Assembly (NCBI GenBank): GCA_014925825.1
Contig: JACGCK010000204.1
Location: 1 to 64,000, forward strand
Length of the DNA stretch: 64,000 nucleotides
Reading direction: 5' to 3'
DNA from: Pholiota molesta
Lineage: Eukaryota; Basidiomycota; Agaricomycetes; Agaricales; Strophariaceae
In this document: positions 1 through 11,029 of the stretch, piece by piece
Layout of the letters: each line of letters opens with the position of its first letter
How positions within the stretch are numbered: position 1 is the stretch's first letter
Position numbers and translations under genes: made by a program
The notes under the pieces: model-generated
What the model saw: the letters and a program-made list of their open reading frames with translations, nothing else
The model's database searches: none
What the model was told of the DNA's origin: nothing

Positions 1-461
1 TCCGTCACCGTCCACAAGCGCCATTTCAGGATCCTCCTCGTCCTCCGCTATATCAAGAGGTACGTGTCTTGTCGTCCAATGGTATGGACGCGGCGTCTCG
101 AGCTTGATCACCTTTTTCGCGTCAGATGTCGTTCGTCGCCGTCCACAAGCGCCAGTTCATCATCGCTCGCGTCCAGATCGACGAACTGTGCCTTCGCAGC
201 CGCGGCAGCGCGACTCACGCCTGGCTTGGGCGTGATATCGGACGGGCCACCTCGCTTGGGAGGCAATAGTTCTGCGCCCAACGTTTCTCTGAGATGATCG
301 ATGTATTTCTGCTGCTTTATGGTCATCGCCAGTGGATCGTCGGAGGACTCGTCGTAGCCTGCTTCTGCTTCTGCTGCCTGCAGCCTGGCCTTGTACGAGG
401 CGTTGCGTGGATCGGATTTGCGGGCTTCCAGGGGATTGGAGGAGTGATGTGAGAATTGCAT
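1..461 (-). CDS. 5' part of acidic hypothetical gene, runs off left edge, probably frameshifted
   Basis: An open frame starts at ATG 461 and reads leftwards for 117 codons to a stop at 108-110. It has an N-terminal KARLQAAEAEA-type helix, an Ala-rich stretch and an acidic end (DDELALVDGD). Beyond the stop, a different frame carries a second acidic block ending PEMALVDGDG at the window edge, plainly related to the first. The gene therefore seems to hold a repeated acidic motif, with a frame change near 130. I found no GT-AG pair that restores the frame, so this is a frameshift, a sequencing error or a mis-seen intron. I do not recognise the family. The coding potential of the first 110 codons looks moderate. 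Confidence 0.4.
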
Positions 462-1200
462 AGATGGTGTTGGAGTCGGAAAGAAAACTTGTTACGCGTC
501 ATTCCATTTCTTCACAGGAGACGCGCCGGTCACGTGGAAATATATTGACGCGTCGAATGCACGCATTATTATTTTCCAATCAATAAGGTTTTCCCTTCAA
601 TAGGCTGGGTGTTTTCAAGAAAGAACTGAAAAAAAATTCACAAAAGGAAAGAAAGGAGGAGAAAGAGAGCTCATAAAACTACTTAGATAGCTGTAAAATG
701 AGCTAAATGGTGGTGGTTCAAAAAAAAATCTGGTCACAAACGTAGGGTAATAGAGGCTTTATTACAATATCATAATTCACCATAGAATGCGCGGAACACT
801 TTCAACGTTTGCAAGGCAATATAATCCATTTGCAAGGCAATAGAATCCATTAGAATGCAAGTGATCATTACAAGGGTTTGCTGAGCTGGAATCCTACGCG
901 AGGAATTTGAGAGTTACAAGTCTTTGGAAAGCTTGCAAAAATTTTACAAATGAATTCCATTGGATTTTCTGTCTTGTAGCCGACGTGGGTAGGGGTTTCG
1001 GCGGGTAAGTACTAGGATTACAGGTCGGCCTCTTGGTGCCACGGGTTACCTGTATCATTCACTAACGATGTAGCAGATATTTTATTCTACACTACATACA
1101 CAATATATATGCAAAATATGAAGTGATAAAAGCGACTTATGGGCGCTTAAATCACTCAGCGAGCTGAAAGTTATCGGGTCAATTCTCGAAGTAAAAAGTT
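462..1200. other. Intergenic, AT-rich
   Basis: No coding frame or RNA gene is visible between the hypothetical gene and the tRNA pair. The only structure is the short tandem repeat at 809-850, annotated separately. Confidence 0.6.
809..850. repeat. Two tandem copies of a 21-bp repeat
   Basis: TTGCAAGGCAATA followed by T/G and AATCCAT is present twice back to back, with one mismatch. Confidence 0.85.
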
Positions 1201-1284
1201 GACCACCGCAGGACTCGAACCTGCAACCTTTTGGTAACCGTTGAGCAATCGAAGCCAAACGCGCTACCATTGCGCTAGGTAGCC
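1201..1284 (-). tRNA. tRNA-Arg(TCG) with 13-nt intron
   Basis: The reverse strand folds as a cloverleaf. The acceptor stem GGCTACC pairs with GGTGGTC, with two G-U pairs. The D arm is GCGC/GCGC, the anticodon stem TTTGG/CCAAA, and the T arm GCAGG-TTCGAGT-CCTGC. The loop reads C-T-TCG-A, so the anticodon is TCG (Arg, codon CGA). A 13-nt intron follows the base after the anticodon, the canonical nuclear position. The A and B boxes (TAGCGCAATGG, GGTTCGAGTCC) are intact. Confidence 0.85.
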
Positions 1285-1365
1285 GTGGAGGTCAAGTGGA
1301 GATGATGGTGGAGGCGCCCTATGGCGATGTTCACGTGATTTATTACCAAGCAGCTTGCCAAAAAT

Positions 1366-1447
1366 GACCACCGCAGGACTCGAACCTGCAACTTTTGGTA
1401 CCCGTTAAGCATCGAAGCCAAACGCGCTACCATTGCGCTAGGTAGCC
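1366..1447 (-). tRNA. tRNA-Arg(TCG), second copy, 12-nt intron
   Basis: Same cloverleaf and anticodon as the copy 81 bp away. It differs in the intron (12 instead of 13 nt, several substitutions) and by one base fewer in the variable loop. The stems are unchanged, as expected for a functional duplicate. It lies 120 bp from the start of the ubiquitin protease gene on the opposite strand. Confidence 0.83.
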
Positions 1448-1567
1448 GTAACGGTGCTCGCAGTCGACTGCCCACCACCGCCGCCCCTGTGGAATATAGC
1501 CAGTCATTGGCGCTCTGTCCACCGGTGACGTCCACCTCGTCTCGACCGTGTCCAGCAGCGACGGCAC

Positions 1568-4500
1568 ATGCGCTTCCAGGAGTGGGCCATCCTCATTCTC
1601 CAGAGTCCTCTCTTCCAGCAGACGGCCCCCCTTATCGTCCTTGTCGTAATCCCAACACTCGTCTTCTTCGCAGCGCAGTATCTTCGTCGGCTCAGCCTCC
1701 ACCGTTTCGTCCTCGGTTGGTTTCATACCGTGAGGATGGGTCTCGACAGCTTGGGCTTCTCCATACCATGGCTCTGGCCAAGCTCGTCATCACAATCCGC
1801 CAGCTCGTCGAGTGGCTCTCGTGGCAAGAGACACAAGAAGTCCAGTGGGGGGTCCTCCAAGAACAAGTTGGTCTGGACCCGGGCTGAGCAAATTGCAATG
1901 AACGAACTGGACAAGGCCAATGCCAGTGAGTGGTTCCTCGATGCTGTTAACGATACGAAAGTACTGAAGGGTCTTAGACAACGCTGTTATAGACGCTCAA
2001 TTAGAGAAAGCCGGATATTATCCTGGCCTTGTCAACATTTCCGGGACATATTGCTTCATGAATTCTACACTACAGGTATGGGTCTCTAGAAGCTTCCGAT
2101 GTACTTTACTAAAACTATACCGTGCTAGGCACTGGCTTCATTGTCCTATCTGCAACCACATATCGACGCCGTCCACGCAAAGGCCGAGGCTTTGGACGTT
2201 CCGACACCTGTCATAGACGCTCTCCAGGATCTATTCACCAGTCGGTCTTCTTTGCCCATCATTCGAAATGTATGTACTAACAGAATGCATATCCTAGAAC
2301 TCAACACCCCCAAATCATCCTATCACTCTCTCCGACCACACGATATCATCTCAGTGCTATCTGCGCCTCAACCCCCACCCCCCGGTTTCAAAGGCACATT
2401 CCACCCGAGCACCGCATCCTCCCTCTTCACCTCGCGCGAGCACCAGGACGCGCAAGAACTCTTCCAGCTCGTCTCCGAATGCATCAAGAACGAGACCAGC
2501 GCCGTCGACTGGGAGGGCCTCAAAGACCGCGGCATCGCCGGCGTGCTCGACCTCAGCACGCCCCGCGCTGCATCCCCACCAGGCGAGAAGGGGAACGAGG
2601 CGGATGACGAGGGCATATCATCATCGGCCGTGCCACGGGGCCTGAGCAGCAAGAGCGTGTTCGACGGCCTGACGGCGAACCGGAGGAGCTGCGTCGTGTG
2701 CGGCTACACGGAGGCGGTGATGCATTTTGGCTTTGATAATTGGCAGTTGGCTCTGCCTAGGCTGGCGGTGGGTCGCATTTTGTCTCTATTTTAGCAGTCC
2801 AAATCTATATCCGGAATCACACACACAGACGTCATGCCGCCTCGAAGACTGCCTCGAAGATTACACCCGTCTCGAGATTCTCAAGGACTGTGTTTGCCGT
2901 AAATGCTCCGTATTGGCCACCCACAGACGCCTCTTGCAGGAGCTCGAAACACTACGCGAGGCGATCGAACCTAGTGCAGGAGTATCGTCCGCTTCCGCCT
3001 TTGCTCCTGGTTCGCCGGCGGCATCGTCATCGACCATGCCTTCTGCCTCGCCTAGCAAGAGCAAACCGTCTAATTCGAAGAAAAAGAGGTTCAAAGAGGT
3101 GAAGCGGATGGAACAGCGTGTAAAGACGGCTCTTACTGAGGGCAGGATTGAAGACGAGTCGTTCCTGGACGGTGTTCGGCTTGAGAGAGTCGTCAGTCCT
3201 GCATCCACGAAGCAAGCTATGATTGCCAGGGTACGTCATCATCTTCACGATCTCAGTCCATTTAAACCACATCTAGTATTCATTATTTTCGCTTTATCTA
3301 GCCTCCACCTGTGCTCGCCCTCCACCTGAACAGATCCGTACACTATGGCCAATACGCAGCCAAGAACACCATCCGCGTCTACTTCCCCGAAGTGCTCGAT
3401 CTCACGCCCTACACCACCTCCGGAAGCCTCTCCACCATCCCCACGAGCGCCATCTCCACCCCGTCTCCACCCCCAACTACCCAATCCTTCCTGGCCTCCA
3501 GCTCCGCGTCTACCTCGAGCTCAGTGTCTAGCAGCCACCCGCCACGGCCGAGCACGCCTACGCAGGAGACGTACGCACCCGGCGCGCAGCGGACGATATA
3601 CAGGCTCGCGGCGGTGGTGTGCCATTACGGGCAGCACTCCTTCGGGCACTACATCTGCTACCGGCGGAAGCCCAAGCGGCTGCACGGGAAGTGGGTCCCG
3701 CCGACGCTCGTCGACCCGCTGCGGCTGGAGCTCGAGCTCGAGGACGAGACCGCGGCGAAGCAGGCGCCGCCGACCTACGCGGGGTCGTCGACGTTCGGCG
3801 AGACGCGGTACTACTGGGAGGACCGCGCGGAGGCGGAGGCGGGCACGGGCCGCGGGTGGCTGCGCATCAGCGACGACGCGGTCGCGGAGTGCGGGCTCGA
3901 GAGCGTGCTCGCGGAGGGCGCGGGCGCGTTCATGCTCTACTACGAGCGCGCGGTGCACCCGCGCCCGGGGGTGTACCTCCGCGGGCGCGCGGCCGCGGAC
4001 GCGGGGGTCCGGGCCAACGGGGCGGACCCTCGGAGGAGCCGGAGTCGGAGCCGGAGCACGGCGCGCGGCGGGCGGGCGGGCGCGGACGGGCTGCGGGACG
4101 CGGACGGCGAGAGCACGGACGGCGACGGGCTGAGCATCGGCTCGGAGGAGACGCTCAAGCCGGAGGTGAAGGTCGTGGACCTGCATGGCAGCCTCGGGTC
4201 GCTCGTCAGCGAGGTCGGCGTGGGCGTGATGAAGTCGCCGAAGAAGGCCAAGGCGAAGGGCGGCGAGAAGGCGAGACTGAGCGGCGGGAGAGGGGGCGAG
4301 GAGGGGCAGGGGGCGGTCGACACGATGAGCATGAGCACGCATTTGCCGCTGGGGGTGTCCGCGTCTGCGTCGGTGCGCGCGGCGGGCTTTGGGCCGAGGA
4401 TCGTGAGGAGCGTCAATGCACGGCGGAGGAACACGCCGATGTCGGAGACCGCGAGCGAGGCCGGGTCGTCGACGGCGGTGGCTTCGAGGTCGCAGACGCC

Positions 4501-4768
4501 GTCAGCACACGGGCATTCGAATGGAACGGCCGTCCATGCACACGAGCCTCATTTGACAAATGGCGACGCAGAGGAGCCCATACCGTCGGATATGACCGCT
4601 TCCGCACCCTCGATTCTGAATTCGAGTCTGGTTCAAGCGGCATTGGTCAACAAGCCCCAACCCGCTACGAACTCCTCGCTGGGGGTCGGATCCAAGTCGA
4701 CGCGGATTATGCACCACCCTTCCGCTGCCACCAGTTCGCCTGCAACGCCTGGAGTCAAGGCGCGGTGA
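1568..4768 (+). CDS. Ubiquitin carboxyl-terminal hydrolase, Ubp1/USP30-like, N-terminally membrane anchored
   Basis: Five exons (1568-1925, 2011-2075, 2129-2767, 2829-3230, 3302-4768) join in frame to 976 residues. Residues about 19-38 form a membrane helix, followed by a Ser/Lys-rich linker. The USP Cys box GTYCFMNSTLQALASL lies at about 131-146 with catalytic Cys134. The His box GHYICYRR has His at about 604, and WLRISDDAV supplies the third triad residue at about 679. A zinc-ribbon-like CxxC pair (SCVVCGY, CVCRKC) sits in between. The long C-terminal tail is low-complexity and Ser/Ala-rich. Membrane-anchored USPs of this group remove ubiquitin at ER or mitochondrial membranes; which membrane applies here is not decided by the sequence. 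ATG 1568 is chosen because it starts the anchor. Confidence 0.88.
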
Positions 4769-5687
4769 CCGAGTCGATCCATGGTTCGAATAGCGTAATT
4801 TATTGAATTTACCTCTTACCCCCCGGTCACGACAAAAGAACGACATTTGCACAATGTCATTCACACAGCGCCCTCTTACGCCTGGTCTCCGGCCTCCGCC
4901 GTGGATGCTCTGCTGTCAGCTCGGCCACAGTCTACCGCTGCTCGTATCTTATCCTGTATTCATGAACCTCCGCGCTATGTTTATACATATCCGCTGCGAC
5001 CGACTAGGGCCGGCTAACGCACCATTCACATATGCATGTCGTTGTTACATATATCTATGTGATCCACTTTCCACTACGATCTTGAGTAGATCAAGCATTT
5101 TTGTTACATACATACTTTATCCGACTCTCACCACTTACAAACCATACTACTTTCTTGATTTTGGTTACAGCTACTTTGGTAATTACCCATTCAAAATTTG
5201 TATTTCTAGTTACATGTTGAAGCGAGGACGTGATCTTTTTTCAACAATAACCACGTCTCGTTGCAAATTGTTTCGGAGGATATTCTGGATATGGTATTTA
5301 TCGCCAAATGGGGCACGCGAGTTGTGATAATGTATTTCCTCCTCCTGCAAAATCCATATTCAGGCCAATGGCGAATCGAACAGTTACACTACGCTTGTCT
5401 GTTCTACGCTGTATAGGAAAGAACATTCACTGATTCGTTGCACCGATTCATGGCCGTTTTGTGATTCTTTCGTTTCTATTAATAGCGCTTTGATCATCGA
5501 TTCTGGCCTCATGCATAATGAATTAAGAACATGTGTAGGTCGTATGAAGCCTGCCTTTCTCCTGCAGGTTTAACGGCTGAGAACTCATCCGATGCACTGC
5601 ATGGCGTATCTATATAAATTGGATTGGTATAGATGATTCCTACCATTGACCAAACTTCTTGAATCCCTACGATCGTACATAGTGAAT
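4769..5687. other. Intergenic; no gene seen
   Basis: AT-rich spacer between the protease and the GTPase cluster. It probably includes the 3' UTR of the first and the promoter of the second. A TCTCCTGCAGG stretch near 5560 resembles the palindromic CTGCAGG stretch upstream of the second GTPase. Confidence 0.5.
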
Positions 5688-6688
5688 ATGGTACAAAGAG
5701 TCAAAGAAAGGCGAGTTACACCTTGCACAGACCTAATATTGATATATCTTAAATCTCATTGATTATTTCTCTCACTTCAAATAGTCCTCAACCGCCTACT
5801 ATTCTGTGAGATCACGATTGCTGTTCTCTCTCGCTCACTTATGATTTCGTTCAGATTACTAGGAATGACCGGCGCCGGAAAGAGCAAGGTTAGAGCGCTT
5901 TAAAAAAATTACTCTTATAATGCACATAACGCGCGAGTTTTTAAGTTCATCTCCGCCGCGATTGGAGAGAACGCAGTAGATTCCAATGGCCCTGAAGTGG
6001 GTCTTGGTATGACATCGTGTACGATGGACGTACAAGCATTCGTAGCTGCAAACCCTAATAAAAAGGGGGTATTTGTACGCCTCGTCGACACACCAGGCTT
6101 CGATAATTCAGATGGCTCGAGAGACAACGAGCAACTGAAGAAGATCATCAAATGGCTCGAAGCAGAGTAAGCAGATTTCTAAAACGCTCTCGCGCTGAGC
6201 TGATAACGACGTCTGATCTCGTTAGGCCGACTACCGAAATCAACGGTATTCTTTATCTGCATGATATTCAGCACTGGCACTTCATTAGGAACTTGCTTAT
6301 GCAACCTCAGGACATATCCTGGCCTCCTGGTGCTTCCGTCGTAACCACAAACTGGCCTTCTCCGGTCCCAGAACAATTTCAATCCAGCGAGGAAGACTTC
6401 AGAAAACATCTGAGGTCGAACGCCAGTAGCGATACAAAGGAAAAGGCAATTCCGCGTTTCGATTACACAACGACATCAGCATGGGAAATTCTTACTACGA
6501 ACTTCTCTTCACCCACCAAAGTAGTAACAACGAAAGAATTGGCGAAAAAACTGAAGCGCATTTGTACGGATTTTGACCAGCAACAACCGAGTAAAGGCCG
6601 GAGATTGATCAGTGGTGTGTTTTCTCGATTATTCCAGTGAGTCTTCGAGCATGGACAATGACTTGAACTAATGTAAAACAGCCACTGA
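5688..6688 (+). CDS. AIG1/IMAP-like small GTPase, cluster copy 1
   Basis: Six exons (5688-5710, 5785-5805, 5855-5888, 5946-6166, 6226-6636, 6682-6688) join in frame to 238 residues. Motifs in order: strand TILLLGMTGAGKSK (P-loop, G18 to S25), a Thr-containing switch region (TSCTMDVQ), G3 DTPGF, the hydrophobic GILYLHD segment, and TTNW at the place where family members carry the G4 motif. Intron 1 starts with GC rather than GT, which is allowed and keeps the frame. Another intron splits the P-loop right after GKSK. The last intron leaves only HH-stop on the final exon. Related P-loop GTPases are abundant in mushroom genomes; cellular role unknown. This is the copy with the best P-loop strand. 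Confidence 0.75.
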
Positions 6689-7217
6689 AAGCAAAGTGTT
6701 GTAACAAATTCCGTATGGACGGAGCGGGCCCGTTCAGCGTTTACGAATATGTATATAATTAACACCCCAATTTCTCCAAATACCATTTAGAAACCGTGAT
6801 CAAAGTTCAGAATATTGAAAAAGAACTTCTTATACTTGCCTTGAGAAATCCCAATCACCCATCGCCGCAGACAAATCAGTTCAGACTGGCAGTAGGCAAA
6901 AATAATCCATGCCTCGTGGTCTGTCATTGCTCAAATCGAACATGACACGCTGATGCAGGTTGGATGCAGGCCTGCTTCCTGCAGGCTTTCTGCAGGCTGT
7001 TAATTCCGAAACAAAGCACACAAAGTAAGGTTGTCATCGAATATTAAAGTGAAAATCCAATGTCAAGCTCAATTCCTTGACCCTCTTCAAACACAATCAA
7101 TCGCCAGCCAAATACTTTCGAAACCGACGACGTAGTCGTAGAATAGAAAGGTAGGTTTAAACTTTGACCCGCTCTCGCGCCAATAATTGTCTTTCTTCTT
7201 CCCACTGCAGCCCGAAA
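6689..7217. other. Intergenic with palindromic CTGCAGG cluster
   Basis: Contains CGCAGACAA and CATGCCTCGTGGT, words also found upstream of GTPase copies 3 and 4. Around 6955-7000 there is a run of CCTGCAGG-type palindromes able to form hairpins. It probably includes the promoter of copy 2. Confidence 0.5.
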
Positions 7218-8089
7218 ATGCCTGCCCAGGATCCTATCATTATGTCTGACCATTCATCGTAAAGGCATTGACGCTCGTCACTCACTCATCCCCGCAGATT
7301 ATTAGGGGAAACCGGCGCTGGAAAGAGTAAAGTCAGATGAATCAATTAGTCGATGATGCTCCATGATAATGACTATTCAATGTCAACTTTCATCCAGTTC
7401 ATCTCAGTTGCTGGGAAGCCCTCCCTGAATCCAGAACCAGAAGTCGGCGACCGCTTGAATTCATGCACGCAGAACGTCGCAGCCTACAAAGTGAAGAGGC
7501 CCAGATCCGGTCGTCAAAGTACTCCCAGTGTGGGATATGTACAACTCCTCGATACACCTGGCTTCAACGATACGGAGTACATTGTCAGGACCGACAACAA
7601 TATTCTGCAGGAGATCGCAAACTGGCTAAACAGGGAGTGAGCGAAGTTCTGGATTTTTTTTGTCCCCTTGATCTAATCTTGTACTGCGCGCAGACCAGAT
7701 ACTACAATCGCCGGTGTTCTTTGGCTGCAGAATATGAACCGTGAACCCCACGAAATCATTGGAAAGTTACGCGGTATTCCAGGAGTTTCGCTCGTCACCT
7801 GGTTTTCGCATGCTGTAACAAAGAAGGAACAGAAGGATATAGACTCCCTGCGTCTTCACCAGCATCAATACACTGACAAAAAGGATTCCGCCTGGAAAAT
7901 CATTGAGGCTCTCTTAGTATCCAATACACCACTCACGCGAGGTGAATTGGCGACATCGCTGCAAGAAATATCTCTGCAAGAAATATCTAGGCAAGAACCG
8001 GAGCAGCAGAGTATTTCGTGTATGTGAGTTTGTAAAGTACCGTCACGACTGCGGAGTGCAATCCTCTGTGCTGATACGTAGATTTATAG
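7218..8089 (+). CDS. AIG1-like small GTPase, cluster copy 2
   Basis: Exons 7218-7258, 7298-7331, 7398-7636, 7694-8019 and 8082-8089 give 215 residues in frame. The P-loop is LLGETGAGKSK, split by an intron at the same place as in the other copies. G3 is DTPGFND and is followed by IAGVLWLQN. The G4 region (SLVTWFSHAVTKKEQKD) lacks a clear NKxD. The C-terminal part carries a duplicated LQEIS-LQEIS. Without the last intron the frame stops at 8027, which is also possible. The start is placed at ATG 7218 because the exon homologous to the first exon of copies 3 and 4 has an in-frame stop here, so the N-terminus is shorter. Confidence 0.7.
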
Positions 8090-9246
8090 TCAGTCGATTC
8101 GACAGATGTTTAGGTGAATGGTGTATAGATGGAGAGCGAATTGCGAGGGAAGCGTGCGCCAGAATTTACGTCACACATACATGTCCTCTATGACGAACTG
8201 TAACGAGCCTCATGCGCCGTTGAGAAAACCTTGGTGCTGCTTCTGCCCTAGGCTCAGGTATGGGCGATGATGAACTGATAGCTGATTATTGTTCGATCTT
8301 TTTTGAACACACTGAAGGCAACGGTACCTGATGAGGCTGATGGAGGACGCGTAGTGTTGCGCGTTGGATTTGAAGCTTGTCTCTATACGTCGAAGACTCA
8401 AGACATCTTCATACACAGCGCGCTCGGATGGCAGTCCGATAATCGACTAAACAAACTGGCAGTCGGTTTGGAATGGAAACTATTTTGGCTGATGGACAAT
8501 TGGTGGAGGTCGATGGACACTCGAAAAAGAAAAACGTGACATGTGACATTTTGGGGGGGGGGGATGTGACATGTGACATGATGTACATATGTAGTGACGT
8601 CCGCCAATGTTGATTGAATGTTGAACACTTTCACCAAGTTCCAAATTTCATTGGCACCACTAGGCTCTTCTCAAGCTCTTCTTCCATTCGCGCATCATGT
8701 ATCAGACGTCAGGCACGCGCTCAGCTCTAGCACGGACATTTACACCAACGTACAGCCTACCTATCAGCTTGCATATACAAGATCATCTCGTTGAACGCCC
8801 TATCTCCATCAACTAGATCATCATATCAGCCCTTGAATTCGTTCGAGTGCTGAAGAGTTCACACCAAAACGGTATGCGTTGTCAAATATCAAAGAATAGT
8901 AGTGAACTTCCTAACTGATTCAAGGTTAAGCGTTAAGCGCCAATGCGCCATGTCCTACTCAAATCTATCGCCTGAAGTATAATGCTCTATCTCGACCGCT
9001 CTTATGAATACCACTAAATATATTGATTGAATTCAGATACTAGCCTTGAGGCCCAAGTATGGCTGTGGCCGCAGACAACTTTTGGGTGACAGCGCTAAGA
9101 TTTTCATGCCTCGTGGTTTACACCACCCACAGTCGTCCAACATAAGACATGATGCGGGCATGCTTCCCGCGCGCCTAGCAAAATATAAGGCAAAGCTGTC
9201 ATTAGAAATTCTGATCAGTCCCCACACCGGTCCAGGCCCAGGAGAC
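8090..9246. other. Intergenic spacer, left end of a tandem duplication
   Basis: No convincing gene. From about 8640 the sequence matches the spacer at about 10375-11030, for example ACGGACATTTACACCAAC and GCGCGCCTAGCAAAATATAA. A G11 run at about 8553-8563 is flanked on both sides by GTGACATGTGACAT. Confidence 0.55.
8531..8610 (+). repeat. Dispersed GTGACATG...GTGACGTC element, copy 1
   Basis: ACGTGACATG, ATGTACATA and GTAGTGACGTC recur in the same order at 13373-13425. The tail of the element (GTGACATCGATCGGGGCAATG) recurs at 10357-10390. Confidence 0.5.
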
Positions 9247-10244
9247 ATGTCAAAATCAAGCAACAGAAAAGGGCAGGCAGCAAGGTGAGTTAGATCATCG
9301 TTAGATCATCGTTCGCACTCAAATATCCTCTCTCATTATTCTCCTCTTAAATGCAGCCCGAAAAACCTTGCTGCCACATCGGCACCCGTCGTCATGTCAG
9401 AGTATTATCACAAAATATCTTGACGCTCGCACACTCACGATCTCGGTAGATTGTTCGGGGAGACAGGATGTGGCAAGAGTCATGTAAGACGACTAATTGA
9501 GCCTCAGACTAATAACACATATAGCACTTAACATCTTTATCCAGTTCATATGCGTGGCTGGGAAGCCCAAGCTCGACCCTCTACCTCCTCTCGGCGAACC
9601 AGGCGATCTGCATGCATGCACAACGTCCGTGGCGCCCTTCAATGTCGAGAAATCCACGCCACATCACAGTCCCGCAACCTATGTCCAGCTCATCGACACG
9701 CCCGGGTTCAACAATGAAGATATATCCAACTACGATATTGTGGGTGGGATTGTAAAATGGTTACGGACAGAGTGGGTAAAAATATCACAACACATATGCA
9801 TCCTTCTTCATTTAATTATTTCCAACGATCCTTGGCCTCCCACAGGCCGAATATCACGATAGCTGGTATTCTTTATCTGCAAGACACCAACAATCCGAGT
9901 ACGACCTATAAGGAGAACATAACCAGAGCATTCCCTGGTGCTCAGTGGATTACCTGGTCGTCGGTCGTTCAAAACGGAATTTTGAATTCCGTGACTGGGG
10001 CCCATCCATTCGACAACACGAACGATTCTGCCTGGCGTATTATAACGGCGGCCATGCGAGAGGCGACATCGAAGGGCGTGACGCTGACACGAGGTCAACT
10101 GGCGAAGAAGTTGGAGGAAATATCGAGTCAACCCGCTAAGAGCAGCGATAAGCCGAAGAAGAGTTTCGGCAGCTTCTTGTGAGTGAGCGTCGTAATGGAA
10201 TTTCTCTGTGCTAACATCCTTTCAGTCTGCGTTTTAGAATGTAG
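9247..10244 (+). CDS. AIG1-like small GTPase, cluster copy 3
   Basis: Exons 9247-9284, 9357-9401, 9450-9483, 9545-9771, 9846-10178 and 10226-10244 encode 231 residues. The P-loop is LFGETGCGKSH (G31 to S38) and G3 is DTPGFNN. The segment IAGILYLQDTNNPST is shared with copy 4. The G4 position reads WITWSSV, so base specificity is unclear. Three short exons precede the P-loop intron and one tiny exon closes the gene, as in copy 4. Intron 2 (9402-9449) is nearly the same sequence in copy 4. The copy has no premature stop. Confidence 0.75.
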
Positions 10245-11029
10245 ATGTTGCGACCTGCATGCACAGGTAGAAGTAGCAGTCGAGGCGGTGGGGGATGGAG
10301 TAGAATTTCTTGACCGAGCGTTTATTTTCTGTAGAGATCGATCAAACAACTAATTTGTACAAGTGACATCGATCGGGGCAATGTTGCGCTCAGCGCTCAG
10401 CTCCACCACGGACATTTACACCAACATACTTTCTGTTCCGCCCGTCAGCCTACCCATCAGCCTGCATATACACGTTCATCTCCACCTACCCCTCATCCCC
10501 TCGTCTATACTGTTTTATCCCTGTCACTCGCTCTTCGTCAAGCGCCCCATCTCCATCGGCTATATTAACATCCAAGTAGAAAAATTATAACTACTTTCAG
10601 CGACCTTGAATTCATTTGAGTGCTGAAAGTTCGCGCCAAAATGGTATGTGTCGTCAAATATTAAAGAATAGTGAAGTTCGTAACTGAGAATCTAGGGGTC
10701 GGGCGCCTGTGTTTCATTCACATGATGCACATCTATCGCCTTGAAGTACGATGCTCGTGGCCGACTGCTCTTATAAATACCACTGAATTTAATATTGATT
10801 GAATTTCAGATAAGTATCAGCCTTGAGGCCCAAGTATGGCTGTCGCCGCAGACAATTCGGTGACAGAAGCTGAAAATCTCATGCCATGCCTCGTGGTTTG
10901 TCAAGTCCAACATAAGACATGATACATGCGGCATGCTTCCCGCGCGCCTAGCAAAATATAAGGTAAAGCGCCATTAAAAATTTTGATCAGTACCCACCAC
11001 TGTCAAAGTCCTTCAGTCCCAGGAGACAT
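10245..11029. other. Intergenic spacer, duplicate of the one upstream of copy 3
   Basis: Matches the 8640-9246 spacer in order and orientation over several blocks. It includes CATGCCTCGTGGTTT and CATAAGACATGAT, and is probably the promoter region of copy 4. Confidence 0.6.
10357..10390 (+). repeat. Dispersed GTGAC element, partial copy 2
   Basis: TTGTAC, AGTGAC and TCGATCGGGGCAATG are shared with the copy at 13373-13425. Confidence 0.5.

Noticed and set aside
3521..4342. Open frames of 160-395 codons on both strands over exon 5 of the ubiquitin protease
   Set aside because: Shadows of a very GC-rich exon: Arg/Ala-rich with no domain, while the + frame carries the USP His box.
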